DNA from: JANXAZ01 sp964504655
Lineage (GTDB): Bacteria; Pseudomonadota; Alphaproteobacteria; Geminicoccales; Geminicoccaceae
Direction of reading: 5' to 3'
Assembly: GCA_964504655.1 (NCBI GenBank)
Contig: CAZDFD010000017.1
Location: 1 to 56,981, forward strand
DNA: 56,981 bases
Below the pieces are notes generated by a model. It made no database searches. It was not told the origin of the DNA and saw nothing but the letters and a program-made list of their open reading frames with translations. Below, in pieces: positions 8,336 through 15,757 of the stretch; within the stretch, counting starts at the first letter, position 1, and every line of letters starts with the position of its first letter. Position numbers and translations under genes: made by a program.

Positions 8336-9315
8336 GCCTGCCGCCGCTGTTCGCGGGCGAGCGCCGGCTGCTGTTCCGCGCGCTCGTGGGCCTCGGGCTC
8401 GTGCGCGCCGCGGTCACGGTCGCGGGCGTGCTGGTGCTGCGCCACGCCGTCGACCGCGGCGTCGCCGGCGCGCCGCCCGGCGAGGTGGTGCCGCTCGCCC
8501 TGGCGCTGCTCGCCGCGGCGGCCGCCGGTGCGCTCGTCAAGGTGCTCGAGCGGGCGCGCGCCGAGCGCCTCGGCAGCCTCTATGCCGGGGCGGTCCGCGC
8601 CCGCCTCCTCGAGCAGCTTCTGGGCCGGGCGGAGCGCGGCGGCCCGCGCCGGCTGGGCGGCCTGCTCGCCCGGCTCTCGGGCGAGCTCGCGGCGCTGCGC
8701 GGCTGGCCGGGGCGCGGCCTGCCGCGCCTGCTCTCCGATGGCACCTTGACCCTGGCCTGCCTCGCCGCGGCCTTCCTCGTCGACGCGCGCCTGGGCGCCC
8801 TCCTGGCCGCTCTGCTCGTGACGACCCTCCTGCTCGCCTTGGCGCTGCGCCCGGGCCTCCTTGCGATGGTCGAGGACCTGCGCCGGCGGCGCGGCCGGGT
8901 CGGCGGCCTGGTCGGCCGCAGCCTCGCCGTGCACCTGGCCGGGGAACGGCCCCCGCCGGACACGCTGCGCGCGGTGAGCGACGCCGAGGCGCGGATCGCG
9001 CGGCTGGCGGCGCGGCGCGGCGGCCGGGCGGCCACCCTCCTGGCGCTCCCCGACCTGCTGCGCGGCCTCCTGGTGGCGGCCCTGGTCCTGCTCGCAGCCG
9101 GGCTCGGCCCGGGCGAGCCGATCTCGGCCGGGGTCGTCGCGGCCGGCCTCGCGCTCCTCGCCGCGCTGGTGCCGGCGCTGCGCGAGCTCGCCCGGGTGCT
9201 CGACCGGCACGCCGCCTGGAAGGTGGCGCGCCGGCGCCTGGCCGAGCTCCTCGCCCGGTCCGCCCCGGCGAACCAGCCGACGGCGACCGATCAGGAGCGG
9301 CAGCCGGCCGCCTGA
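8332..9315 (+). CDS. ABC-exporter membrane domain without ATPase
   Basis: The 327-residue protein resembles the six-helix transmembrane domain of type-1 ABC exporters (CydCD/MsbA type). It has hydrophobic pairs near residues 15-65, 135-170 and 235-285 and a coupling-like segment ARAERLGSLYAGAVRARLLEQLL. There is no Walker A, signature or Walker B sequence, and no ABC ATPase gene lies anywhere in the window. The ATG overlaps the DUF1611 stop (ATGA). The 3' end overlaps the convergent subtilase gene by 25 bases. Either an ATPase encoded elsewhere is recruited, or the upstream P-loop protein takes that place. The latter is speculation. Confidence 0.7.
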   Translation: MSLPPLFAGERRLLFRALVGLGLVRAAVTVAGVLVLRHAVDRGVAGAPPGEVVPLALALLAAAAAGALVKVLERARAERLGSLYAGAVRARLLEQLLGRAERGGPRRLGGLLARLSGELAALRGWPGRGLPRLLSDGTLTLACLAAAFLVDARLGALLAALLVTTLLLALALRPGLLAMVEDLRRRRGRVGGLVGRSLAVHLAGERPPPDTLRAVSDAEARIARLAARRGGRAATLLALPDLLRGLLVAALVLLAAGLGPGEPISAGVVAAGLALLAALVPALRELARVLDRHAAWKVARRRLAELLARSAPANQPTATDQERQPAA

Positions 9316-11027
9316 ACGAGCCCGTGGCCGAACACCGGGTCCTGCCCCGGATCGCCCAGATCGCGGGCCTTGCCGGCGAGGAGTGCCAGGGCCGCGCGCG
9401 GATCGCCGCCCCGGCCGGCGGCCGCGGCCAGCGCCGCGGTGACGAACGGGGCGGCGAAGGAGGTGCCGCTCGCCGGGGCGATGGCGCCGCCCGGTGCGGC
9501 GGTCGGCACGTCCACGCCCGGCGCGGCGAAGGCGATGTAGGCGCCGCGGTTGGCCCGCCGCCAGGGGCGGAGCTGGTTGTCCACCGCGGTCACCGCGACC
9601 ACGCCCGCATAGGCCGCGGGATAGGCCGGCGGCGCCGACGGCCCGCCGTTGCCGGCCGCCGCCACCACCACCACGCCGCGCCGGCGGGCGAGGTACACGG
9701 CGAGCTCGAGCAGCCGGTTGCGCGGCCCGGCGAGCGAGGCGTTGACCACCGAGGCGCGCTCCTGGACCAGCCAGTCGAGCCCGCTCGCGAGCGCGAAAGT
9801 GTCGGCCTCCGCCGATCCGCCGGCCCCGGCCGCGAAGATCTCGGCCACCCGCAGCTCCGCCGTCGGCAGCAGGCCGAGCCTCGAGCCGACCAGGAGCGAA
9901 GCCACGGCCGTGCCGTGCTCCGGGCTCGCCGGCACCGCTGCGGCCGGAAGGAAGCGGCGGCTCGTGATGCGGGCGTCGGCGAGGGCCGGATGCCGCGTGT
10001 CGACCCCGGTGTCGAGCAGGCCCAGGCGCACCCGGGCGCGGCAGCGTCCGGGGGCCGGTCCGACCACGAGCGCGGCCTCGCTCCAGCAGCCGGTGCAGGC
10101 GAGCCGGTCGTAGAGGCTGTTGAGGTCGAACACCGTCGCCGGGTCGATGCCCCGGGCGAGCTCGAGCGCCTCGGCGAGCGTCCGCTCGGGCGGCGGCACG
10201 AGCCGCGTCACGGTGATGCCGAGCCCGGCCAGCCGCCGTTGCTCGGCCACCGCGAAGCCCGCCCGCACGATCCGCTGCCGGGCCTCGGCGGAGAGGTCGA
10301 TCGCCAGGATCTCGCCCGGCCGGAACCGGTCCTCGCGGTCGGCCGGCGGGTCGCTGCGGCCGAAGAAGAAGTCGCGCAACTGCGCGAGCCCGGAACGCTC
10401 GTTCGCCGCCCGCCCGCGCGTCCCGGAGCGATCGTCGGCCCGGTCGCGGTCGTCGTCGCGATCCTCGCGATCGGCACCGCGCGAGCCGCTGCCCGAGCTC
10501 TCATCATCGTCGTCGCCGTCATCGTCGTCGTCGGCATCGTCGTCCGTATCGCCGCCCGACGAGCCGCCACCACCGGCCTTTCCACCGCCGCTCGAGCCGC
10601 CACCCGACGGACCGCCGCCGCCGGTCGAGCCGCCACCCGACGAACCGCCGGTACCCGCCGAGCCACCGCTCGAGTGGCTCCCCCCGCCGGTCGAGCCGCC
10701 GCCCGACGAACCGCCGGTGCCGGTCGAGCCGCCGCCGGAGGAGCTCCCTCCGCCCGACGCGCCGCCACCCGACGAACCACCGGCGCCGGTCGAGCTGCCG
10801 CCGGAGGAGCTCCCTCCGCCCGACGAGCCGCCGCCGGTCGAGCCGCCACCCGAGGAGCCGCCGTCGTCGTCCCCGCCATCGTCGTCGCCGTCGTCGTCGG
10901 CGAGGAGCACGGCCATGCCCCCGCCCGAAAGCTCGCCCGGGGGCCAGGGCGGCCGCACCGGTGCCACCGTCAGAACGACGGCCAGCAGGGCCAGGAGGAG
11001 GGGGGAGCGAGGCGACGGATCGGACAT
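9291..11027 (-). CDS. S8 subtilisin-family serine peptidase with Asp- and Gly/Ser-rich stalk
   Basis: The protein has 578 residues from the ATG at 11027, chosen because GGAG lies 8 bases upstream and an ECF promoter sits just beyond. It starts with a hydrophobic export segment (residues 9-24). Two acidic Asp/Gly blocks then flank a long Gly/Ser/Thr-rich stalk. A propeptide-like region follows (GEILAIDLSAEARQRIV), then the catalytic domain. The catalytic residues are D339 (LLDTGVD), H371 (HGTAVA), N460 (AAGNGG) and S523 (GTSFAAP), so it should be active. It is probably secreted or surface-tethered, and the acidic blocks could bind calcium (inference). It is divergent from the ECF sigma gene. 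Confidence 0.9.
   Translation of the reverse strand: MSDPSPRSPLLLALLAVVLTVAPVRPPWPPGELSGGGMAVLLADDDGDDDGGDDDGGSSGGGSTGGGSSGGGSSSGGSSTGAGGSSGGGASGGGSSSGGGSTGTGGSSGGGSTGGGSHSSGGSAGTGGSSGGGSTGGGGPSGGGSSGGGKAGGGGSSGGDTDDDADDDDDGDDDDESSGSGSRGADREDRDDDRDRADDRSGTRGRAANERSGLAQLRDFFFGRSDPPADREDRFRPGEILAIDLSAEARQRIVRAGFAVAEQRRLAGLGITVTRLVPPPERTLAEALELARGIDPATVFDLNSLYDRLACTGCWSEAALVVGPAPGRCRARVRLGLLDTGVDTRHPALADARITSRRFLPAAAVPASPEHGTAVASLLVGSRLGLLPTAELRVAEIFAAGAGGSAEADTFALASGLDWLVQERASVVNASLAGPRNRLLELAVYLARRRGVVVVAAAGNGGPSAPPAYPAAYAGVVAVTAVDNQLRPWRRANRGAYIAFAAPGVDVPTAAPGGAIAPASGTSFAAPFVTAALAAAAGRGGDPRAALALLAGKARDLGDPGQDPVFGHGLVQAAGCRS
10553..10866 (-). repeat. Gly/Ser-rich coding repeat (subtilase stalk)
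   Basis: On the minus strand this stretch encodes irregular repeats of SSGGGSTGG/GGSSTGAG type, about 100 residues long. The DNA repeats short GC-rich words such as GACGAACCGCCGG. It is coding low-complexity sequence within the subtilase and not a separate element. Slippage could vary its length between strains. Confidence 0.85.
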
Positions 11028-11054
11028 CGGGCGGTCTCCGTGCCGGATGGTGGC

Positions 11055-11082
11055 GACAACGGGCGGCACACCGGGACATTCC
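11055..11082 (-). promoter_or_regulatory. ECF-sigma promoter of the subtilase gene
   Basis: Read on the minus strand, GGAAT (11082-11078) is followed after 16 bases by CGTTGTC (11061-11055). The ATG of the subtilase is 28 bases downstream, leaving a leader of roughly 20 bases. Element sequence and spacing are identical to the promoter of the divergent sigma gene. Confidence 0.8.
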
Positions 11083-11115
11083 CGCACAGGCCCGTAGCGT
11101 TCCCGTGAGCGTCGC

Positions 11116-11143
11116 GGAATAGGGAGGCCGGCCGGCCGTTGTC
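11116..11143 (+). promoter_or_regulatory. Autoregulatory promoter of the ECF sigma gene
   Basis: GGAAT at 11116-11120 and CGTTGTC at 11137-11143 are separated by 16 bases. The layout matches the GGAA(C/T)-N16/17-CGTT pattern known for alphaproteobacterial ECF sigma factors. The GTG of the sigma gene is 31 bases downstream. ECF genes commonly carry their own target promoter, so autoregulation is likely. Confidence 0.8.
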
Positions 11144-11173
11144 GAGCCGTGGAGGGGGAAGAGCGGAGGTGTC

Positions 11174-11695
11174 GTGGATGCGACCTTCACCGACGAGCTC
11201 GTGGCGCTCCTGCCGCGGCTCCGCCGCTTCGCCCGGGCGCTCACCCGGTCGGCCGCGGCGGCGGACGATCTCGTGCAGGACGCCTGCGAGCGGGCGCTCG
11301 CCAACGCCCATGCCTTCACCCCGGGCAGCCGGCTCGACAGCTGGCTGTTCAAGATCGTGCAGAACCGCTGGCTCGACCAGTGCCGATCGGCGGCCGCGCG
11401 GGCGCCGCTCGTGCCGATCGACCAAGCCTTCGATCTCGAGGGCGCGGACGGCCGGCGCGACGGCGAGGCCCGTCTCACCCTCAGGGCGCTCGCCGGCGCC
11501 CTGGACGAGCTGCCGCCGGAGCAGCGCCTCGTCCTGGTCGCGGTGTGCGTCGACGGCCTCTCCTACAAGGAGGCGGCCGAGCTGCTCGAGGTGCCGATCG
11601 GCACGGTGATGAGCCGCCTCGCCCGGGCCCGCCTGCGCCTGCAGGAGAAGATCTTCGCCGCCGAGGAGCCCGCGACCGATGCCGCACGCGCCTGA
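11174..11695 (+). CDS. ECF-type RNA polymerase sigma factor
   Basis: The 173-residue protein has the two domains of an ECF sigma factor and nothing else. Region 2 lies at about 5-75 (LRRFARALTRSAAAADDLVQD, then SWLFKIVQNRWLDQCR). Region 4 lies at about 105-160 (LPPEQRLVLVAVCVDGLSYK, then EVPIGTVMSRLARARLRL, the -35-binding helix-turn-helix). The start is a GTG at 11174 directly behind GGAGGT. The gene overlaps the anti-sigma gene by 17 bases. Identical promoters face both it and the divergent subtilase, and a third copy lies before the DUF1611 gene, so its likely regulon is visible here. The inducing signal is unknown. Confidence 0.93.
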   Translation: MDATFTDELVALLPRLRRFARALTRSAAAADDLVQDACERALANAHAFTPGSRLDSWLFKIVQNRWLDQCRSAAARAPLVPIDQAFDLEGADGRRDGEARLTLRALAGALDELPPEQRLVLVAVCVDGLSYKEAAELLEVPIGTVMSRLARARLRLQEKIFAAEEPATDAARA

Positions 11696-12521
11696 ATCCC
11701 CCCCATCGCCGCAGGGCACGGAGCCCGACGACGTCATGCTCATGGCCTTCGCCGACGGGTCCCTGCCCGCCGAGACCGCGACCCGGATCGCCCGCCGGGT
11801 GGCGCTCGACCCGGAGCTCGCGCGCAAGGTGGCGCGGTTCCGCGCCGATCGCGCACTCCTCGCCGCCGCCTTCGATCCGGTGCTCGCGGAGCCGGTGCCC
11901 GACCGGCTGGTCCAGGCGATCCGCGCCAAGGCGGCGGCGGTCGAGCGTGCCCGGCCGGAGCTGCACGTCGTCGCCGCGGGCGCCGCCGGCGCGGCGCCGG
12001 GCCCCGCGGCCGCGCCCGCCGCCGGCCCGCCGGCCGGGCGCGGTGTCCGGCGCCGCTGGCTGCCACTCGCCCTCGCGGCCTCGCTGGCGCTGCTGCTCGG
12101 CTACGGCGCCGGCCGGCTCGGCGGCCCGGAAGGCCCGGCGGCGCCGACTTTGGCCGCCCTGGCCGAGGCGCCGGCGCTCGCCCGCCTGGCCGAGGCCGAG
12201 CCCACCGGTGCCGGCGCCGAGCTCGCCGGCGGGGCCCGCGCCGTGCTTCTGGGCAGCGTGCGCCTCCCGGACGGGCGGCTCTGCCGCGAGGCCGAGATCG
12301 CCGGCCGCGGCGTCGCCGGCACGGCGCTCCTCTGCCGACGGAGCGTCGGCGGCTGGGCGGTGACGGCGCTGCTCGCCGAGCCACCGCCTGCCGCCGGTTC
12401 GAGCTTCACCCCCGCTTCCGGCGCGGCGACCGCGTCGCATTCGCCGCTCTGGACGGCGCTCGGCGGCCAGCCGCTGGATGCCGAGGCCGAGCGGGCGGCG
12501 CTCGCCGCCGGCTGGCGCTGA
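11679..12521 (+). CDS. Membrane-bound anti-sigma factor
   Basis: The 280-residue protein overlaps the ECF sigma gene. An N-terminal cytoplasmic helical domain (MLMAFADGSLPAETATRIAR, then ELARKVARFRADRALL) resembles anti-sigma domains of ECF partners and lacks the zinc HxxxCxxC motif. A Pro/Ala linker follows, then one membrane helix at about 129-150 (WLPLALAASLALLLGYGAG). The outer domain has two cysteines (RLCREAEI and TALLCRRSVGGW). This pattern recalls, from memory, the C-terminal motif of 17-kDa surface antigens. The protein probably holds the sigma factor at the membrane until an envelope signal arrives. Whether the subtilase degrades it is an open question. Confidence 0.85.
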   Translation: MPHAPESPPSPQGTEPDDVMLMAFADGSLPAETATRIARRVALDPELARKVARFRADRALLAAAFDPVLAEPVPDRLVQAIRAKAAAVERARPELHVVAAGAAGAAPGPAAAPAAGPPAGRGVRRRWLPLALAASLALLLGYGAGRLGGPEGPAAPTLAALAEAPALARLAEAEPTGAGAELAGGARAVLLGSVRLPDGRLCREAEIAGRGVAGTALLCRRSVGGWAVTALLAEPPPAAGSSFTPASGAATASHSPLWTALGGQPLDAEAERAALAAGWR

Positions 12522-12653
12522 GGCCGGGCGGCGCGCCGCCGCGGACCTCGCGGCCGCGCGCACCTGGCCTGTGGCGCGGCCGGCTTGTGGCCGGACCGGC
12601 AGCGGCCCTAATCAGGCGATCCGGGCCGAGAACCGGAAGGTGGGGGGCGAGCG

Positions 12654-13622
12654 ATGCAGCGGCGGGCGTTGGTCACGGCGGCGGTTCTGGCGACGATCGC
12701 CTTCGGCGGTGCGGCGCGCGCGGCTTGGCCCGAGCGGGCGGTCACGATCGTGGTCCCGGCCGGCGCCGGCGGCGGCACGGACGCCACCGGCCGGCTGCTC
12801 GCCGCCGGCCTGCAGGAGATCTTCAAGAAGCCGTTCAACGTCGTGAACAACGGCGAGGGCGGCGGTGTGGTCGGCCACACCATGATCATGAGCGCCAAGC
12901 CCGACGGCTACACGCTCGGGATCGTGTTCCCGTTCGCGCAGATGAAGCTCATGGGCCAGGGCGACATCGGCGCCGACAAGTTCACCCCGATCGCCCAGTA
13001 CAATTTCGACCCGGCGGCGCTGCAGACCCGTGCCGACGGACCCTACCCGGACCTCGCGGCGGCGATCGCCGCGATCAAGGCCGATCCGGCCAGGTACAAG
13101 ATGTCCTGCGGTGGCGGCTGCGCCGGGGCCTGGGACATCCCGGTGACCGGCATGCTGCTCGATCAGGGGGTCGACGCGGCCAAGCTCGTGCGGATCCCCT
13201 CCAAGGGTGCGGCGGCCGGCCTGCAGGAGCTCGTGGCCGGCGGGCTCGACTTCATCGCCGCCTCGCTGCCGGAGGCCGGGCCGCTGATCCAGGCCGGCAA
13301 GGTCCGCCCGCTCGTCGTCCTGGCCGAGACGCGGACCCCGGCCTTTCCCGAGGTGCCGACGGTCAAGGAGCTGACCGGCAAGGTGTTCGAGGGCGGCGCG
13401 TTCCGCGGCGTGGCGGGGCCCGCCGGGCTGCCCGAGGAGGTGGTCGCCGCCATGGAGAAGGCGCTCAAGGAGATCTACGCGAGCGCCTCCTTCCAGAAGC
13501 AGATGACCGACCGCGGCTTCGGCCTCAAGTGGCGCGACCGGGCCGAGTTCGCGGCCTTCCTGCGGCAGCACGAGGCCGACACCAAGCGGATCATGACCGC
13601 GCTCGGGATGCTCAAGGGCTGA
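12654..13622 (+). CDS. tctC: Tripartite tricarboxylate transporter substrate-binding protein
   Basis: The 322-residue protein has a Sec signal peptide (MQRRALVTAAVLATIAFGGAARA) and the Bug/TctC fold. Signs are WPERAVTIVVPAGAGGGTD near the mature N-terminus, PDGYTLG near residue 83, and the C-terminal block VAGPAGLPEEVV. It captures a carboxylate in the periplasm and delivers it to the TctAB membrane complex encoded just downstream. The ATG has AGGTGGGGGG upstream. Substrate specificity cannot be read from sequence. The GGGCAGAWD segment is unusual and may reflect a distinct ligand. Confidence 0.9.
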   Translation: MQRRALVTAAVLATIAFGGAARAAWPERAVTIVVPAGAGGGTDATGRLLAAGLQEIFKKPFNVVNNGEGGGVVGHTMIMSAKPDGYTLGIVFPFAQMKLMGQGDIGADKFTPIAQYNFDPAALQTRADGPYPDLAAAIAAIKADPARYKMSCGGGCAGAWDIPVTGMLLDQGVDAAKLVRIPSKGAAAGLQELVAGGLDFIAASLPEAGPLIQAGKVRPLVVLAETRTPAFPEVPTVKELTGKVFEGGAFRGVAGPAGLPEEVVAAMEKALKEIYASASFQKQMTDRGFGLKWRDRAEFAAFLRQHEADTKRIMTALGMLKG

Positions 13623-13674
13623 GGGCGCGCGCGCCGGGCGGCCGTCGCCTGCGGGTGGCCGCGGTCGACCGGTC

Positions 13675-14163
13675 GTGAAGGTTCACGACACGCTCTCGGG
13701 CGCCGTCGTGGTGGCGCTCGGTCTCGTGGTGTGGCTGCTCGCCCGCGCCCTGCCGGACATGACCTACTTCCGCTACGGGCCCGGCTTCTTCCCGGGCCTG
13801 ATCGGCGGGCTCCTGATGGTGATCGGCGGGCTCCTGGCGCTGCGCGACCTCGCATCGCTGCGGCGAGGGCCGCTCGTCCGGCTGGCGCCCTGGGCGCGCT
13901 CCGGCCGGCACCGGCTGGATGCCCTGGCAGCGATCGGCGCGGTCGTCGCCTACGCCCTCCTGGTCGACCGGCTGGGCTTCCTTCCGACCGCGTTCCTGCT
14001 CCTCTTCCTGCTCGTGTGGCGGCTGTGGCGGCGGCCGGTGGCGGCGCTGGCCGTGGCGCTCGCCGGCACGCTCGCGACCCACCAGGTGTTCGTCGAGCTC
14101 CTGCTCGTGCCCCTGCCCTGGGGCCTGCTCGAGCCGCTGTCGGGGACGCTCACATGGAGGTGA
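13675..14163 (+). CDS. tctB: Tripartite tricarboxylate transporter small membrane subunit
   Basis: The 162-residue protein has four hydrophobic helices (about 8-25, 43-60, 82-100 and 105-140) and the TctB motif YFRYGPGFFPGLIG near residue 31. The start is a GTG at 13675, 52 bases after tctC. It overlaps tctA by 10 bases, so the two membrane subunits are translationally coupled. It acts with TctA in the inner membrane in secondary, ion-driven uptake. Confidence 0.88.
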   Translation: MKVHDTLSGAVVVALGLVVWLLARALPDMTYFRYGPGFFPGLIGGLLMVIGGLLALRDLASLRRGPLVRLAPWARSGRHRLDALAAIGAVVAYALLVDRLGFLPTAFLLLFLLVWRLWRRPVAALAVALAGTLATHQVFVELLLVPLPWGLLEPLSGTLTWR

Positions 14164-15662
14164 TCGCCGCGGCCCTGGCCCAGCTCCTGGCACCGGCGAC
14201 CCTCCTGGCGATGCTGCTCGCCGGGATCTTCGGCCTGCTCGTGGGCGCCATCCCGGGCCTCACCGCGACCATGGCGATCGCGCTCCTCGTACCCCTGACC
14301 TTCTACATGGATCCGGTGCCGGCGATCGCCGCCATGGTCTCGGCCTCGGCCATGGCGATCTTCGCGGGCGACCTGCCGGCCGTGCTCCTGCGCATGCCGG
14401 GCACCCCGGCCTCCGCCGCCTACACCGACGCCGTGCACCGCATGACCCTCGCCGGCAAGGCCGAGCTGGCGCTCGGCATCTGCCTCGTGACCTCGTGCCT
14501 GGGCGGGCTGTTCGGGGCGCTGGTGCTGACGCTCGCGGCCCCCGAGCTCGCCGAGCTCGCGCTCAACTTCTCGAGCTTCGAGTATTTCTGGCTGGCCTGC
14601 CTCGGCCTCACCTGCGCGGCCTTCGTGGCCGGCCGCGACCCGCTCAAGGGCGTCGTGGCCCTGCTCCTGGGACTGCTGTTCTCGACCGTGGGCCTCGACC
14701 CGATCACGGGCGTGACCCGGTTCACCTTCGGCAGCGTCGATCTGGTGGGCGGGCTCGGGCTCGTGCCGGTGCTGATCGGCATGTTCGCGGTGGCCGAGAT
14801 CCTCCGCGCGGTGACCGCCGTCGATCCACCCGAGATGCTCGTCCAGCGCCGCATCGGCAACGTCTTCGAGGGTCTCCTCCCGGTCCTGTGGCGGCACCGG
14901 TGGGAGGTGCTGCGCGGCAATCTCGTGGGCGTCCTGATCGGCGCGCTGCCCGGGGTCGGCGCCGACATCGCCGCCTGGATCTCCTACGCGATCGGCAAGC
15001 GCCGCGCCGAACGGACCGGGCAGCAGGACGGCGAGGTGGCGGCGATCGCCTCGGCCGGCGCCGCCAACAATGCGAGCCTGGGCGGCGCCTACGTGCCGGC
15101 GACCGTGTTCGGCATCCCGGGCGACAGCATCACCGCGATCGTCATCGGCGTCCTGTTCATGAAGGGCCTGACGCCCGGACCGACCGTGTTCCTGCACCAG
15201 CCGGCCCTGATCTACGCCGTGTTCTTCTCCTTCTTCCTGGCCAACCTGATGCTGTTGCCGCTCGGGCTCCTGGCGATCCGCGTCTGTCGACAGATCCTGG
15301 CCGTGCCGCGCCAGGCGCTGATGCCGGTGATCCTCCTGTTCTGCATCATCGGTGCCTTCGCCATGACCAACACGATCTACTCGGTCTGGGTCATGCTGGC
15401 GATGGGGATCCTCGGCTGGCTGATGGAGGAGAACGGCTATCCGGTGGCGCCGCTGGTCCTGGGGCTGGTCCTCGGCCCGATGGTGCAGGACAACTTCCTG
15501 ACCTCGATGATGAAGTCGGACGGCCAGATCTGGGCGTTCTTTTCCCGGCCGCTCGCCGGGACCTTCGGTGCGATCACCTTCCTGGTTTGGCTGGCCCCTC
15601 TGGGCCTGCGCCTGCACCGGGCGCTGCGGCGGCGGGACGGCGTCGCGGCCGGGCGGATCTAG
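14154..15662 (+). CDS. tctA: Tripartite tricarboxylate transporter large permease subunit
   Basis: The 502-residue protein starts at the ATG at 14154 inside the end of tctB. It has about eleven to twelve membrane helices. The duplicated TctA signatures are present: GLLVGAIPGLTATMAIALL near residue 25 and GVLIGALPGVGADIAAWISY near residue 262, followed by GVAN/EVAAIASAGAANNASLGGA. It is the transport channel of the TctABC system. The length matches family members at about 500 residues. The gene ends 95 bases before purA. Confidence 0.93.
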   Translation: MEVIAAALAQLLAPATLLAMLLAGIFGLLVGAIPGLTATMAIALLVPLTFYMDPVPAIAAMVSASAMAIFAGDLPAVLLRMPGTPASAAYTDAVHRMTLAGKAELALGICLVTSCLGGLFGALVLTLAAPELAELALNFSSFEYFWLACLGLTCAAFVAGRDPLKGVVALLLGLLFSTVGLDPITGVTRFTFGSVDLVGGLGLVPVLIGMFAVAEILRAVTAVDPPEMLVQRRIGNVFEGLLPVLWRHRWEVLRGNLVGVLIGALPGVGADIAAWISYAIGKRRAERTGQQDGEVAAIASAGAANNASLGGAYVPATVFGIPGDSITAIVIGVLFMKGLTPGPTVFLHQPALIYAVFFSFFLANLMLLPLGLLAIRVCRQILAVPRQALMPVILLFCIIGAFAMTNTIYSVWVMLAMGILGWLMEENGYPVAPLVLGLVLGPMVQDNFLTSMMKSDGQIWAFFSRPLAGTFGAITFLVWLAPLGLRLHRALRRRDGVAAGRI

Positions 15663-15757
15663 GGTCGGGCGCACGGCGGGGCGGCCCGGGCTTCCTCTGG
15701 CCTCCGCGCCGGGGGACCTGTAGGAAGCGCGGCGCCGCAGCCGGCAGGGACGGAAGC

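Noticed and set aside
10553..10866. Regular GC-rich repeats that could suggest a CRISPR array
   Set aside because: The units are short, irregular and in frame with the subtilase; there are no unique spacers of constant length.
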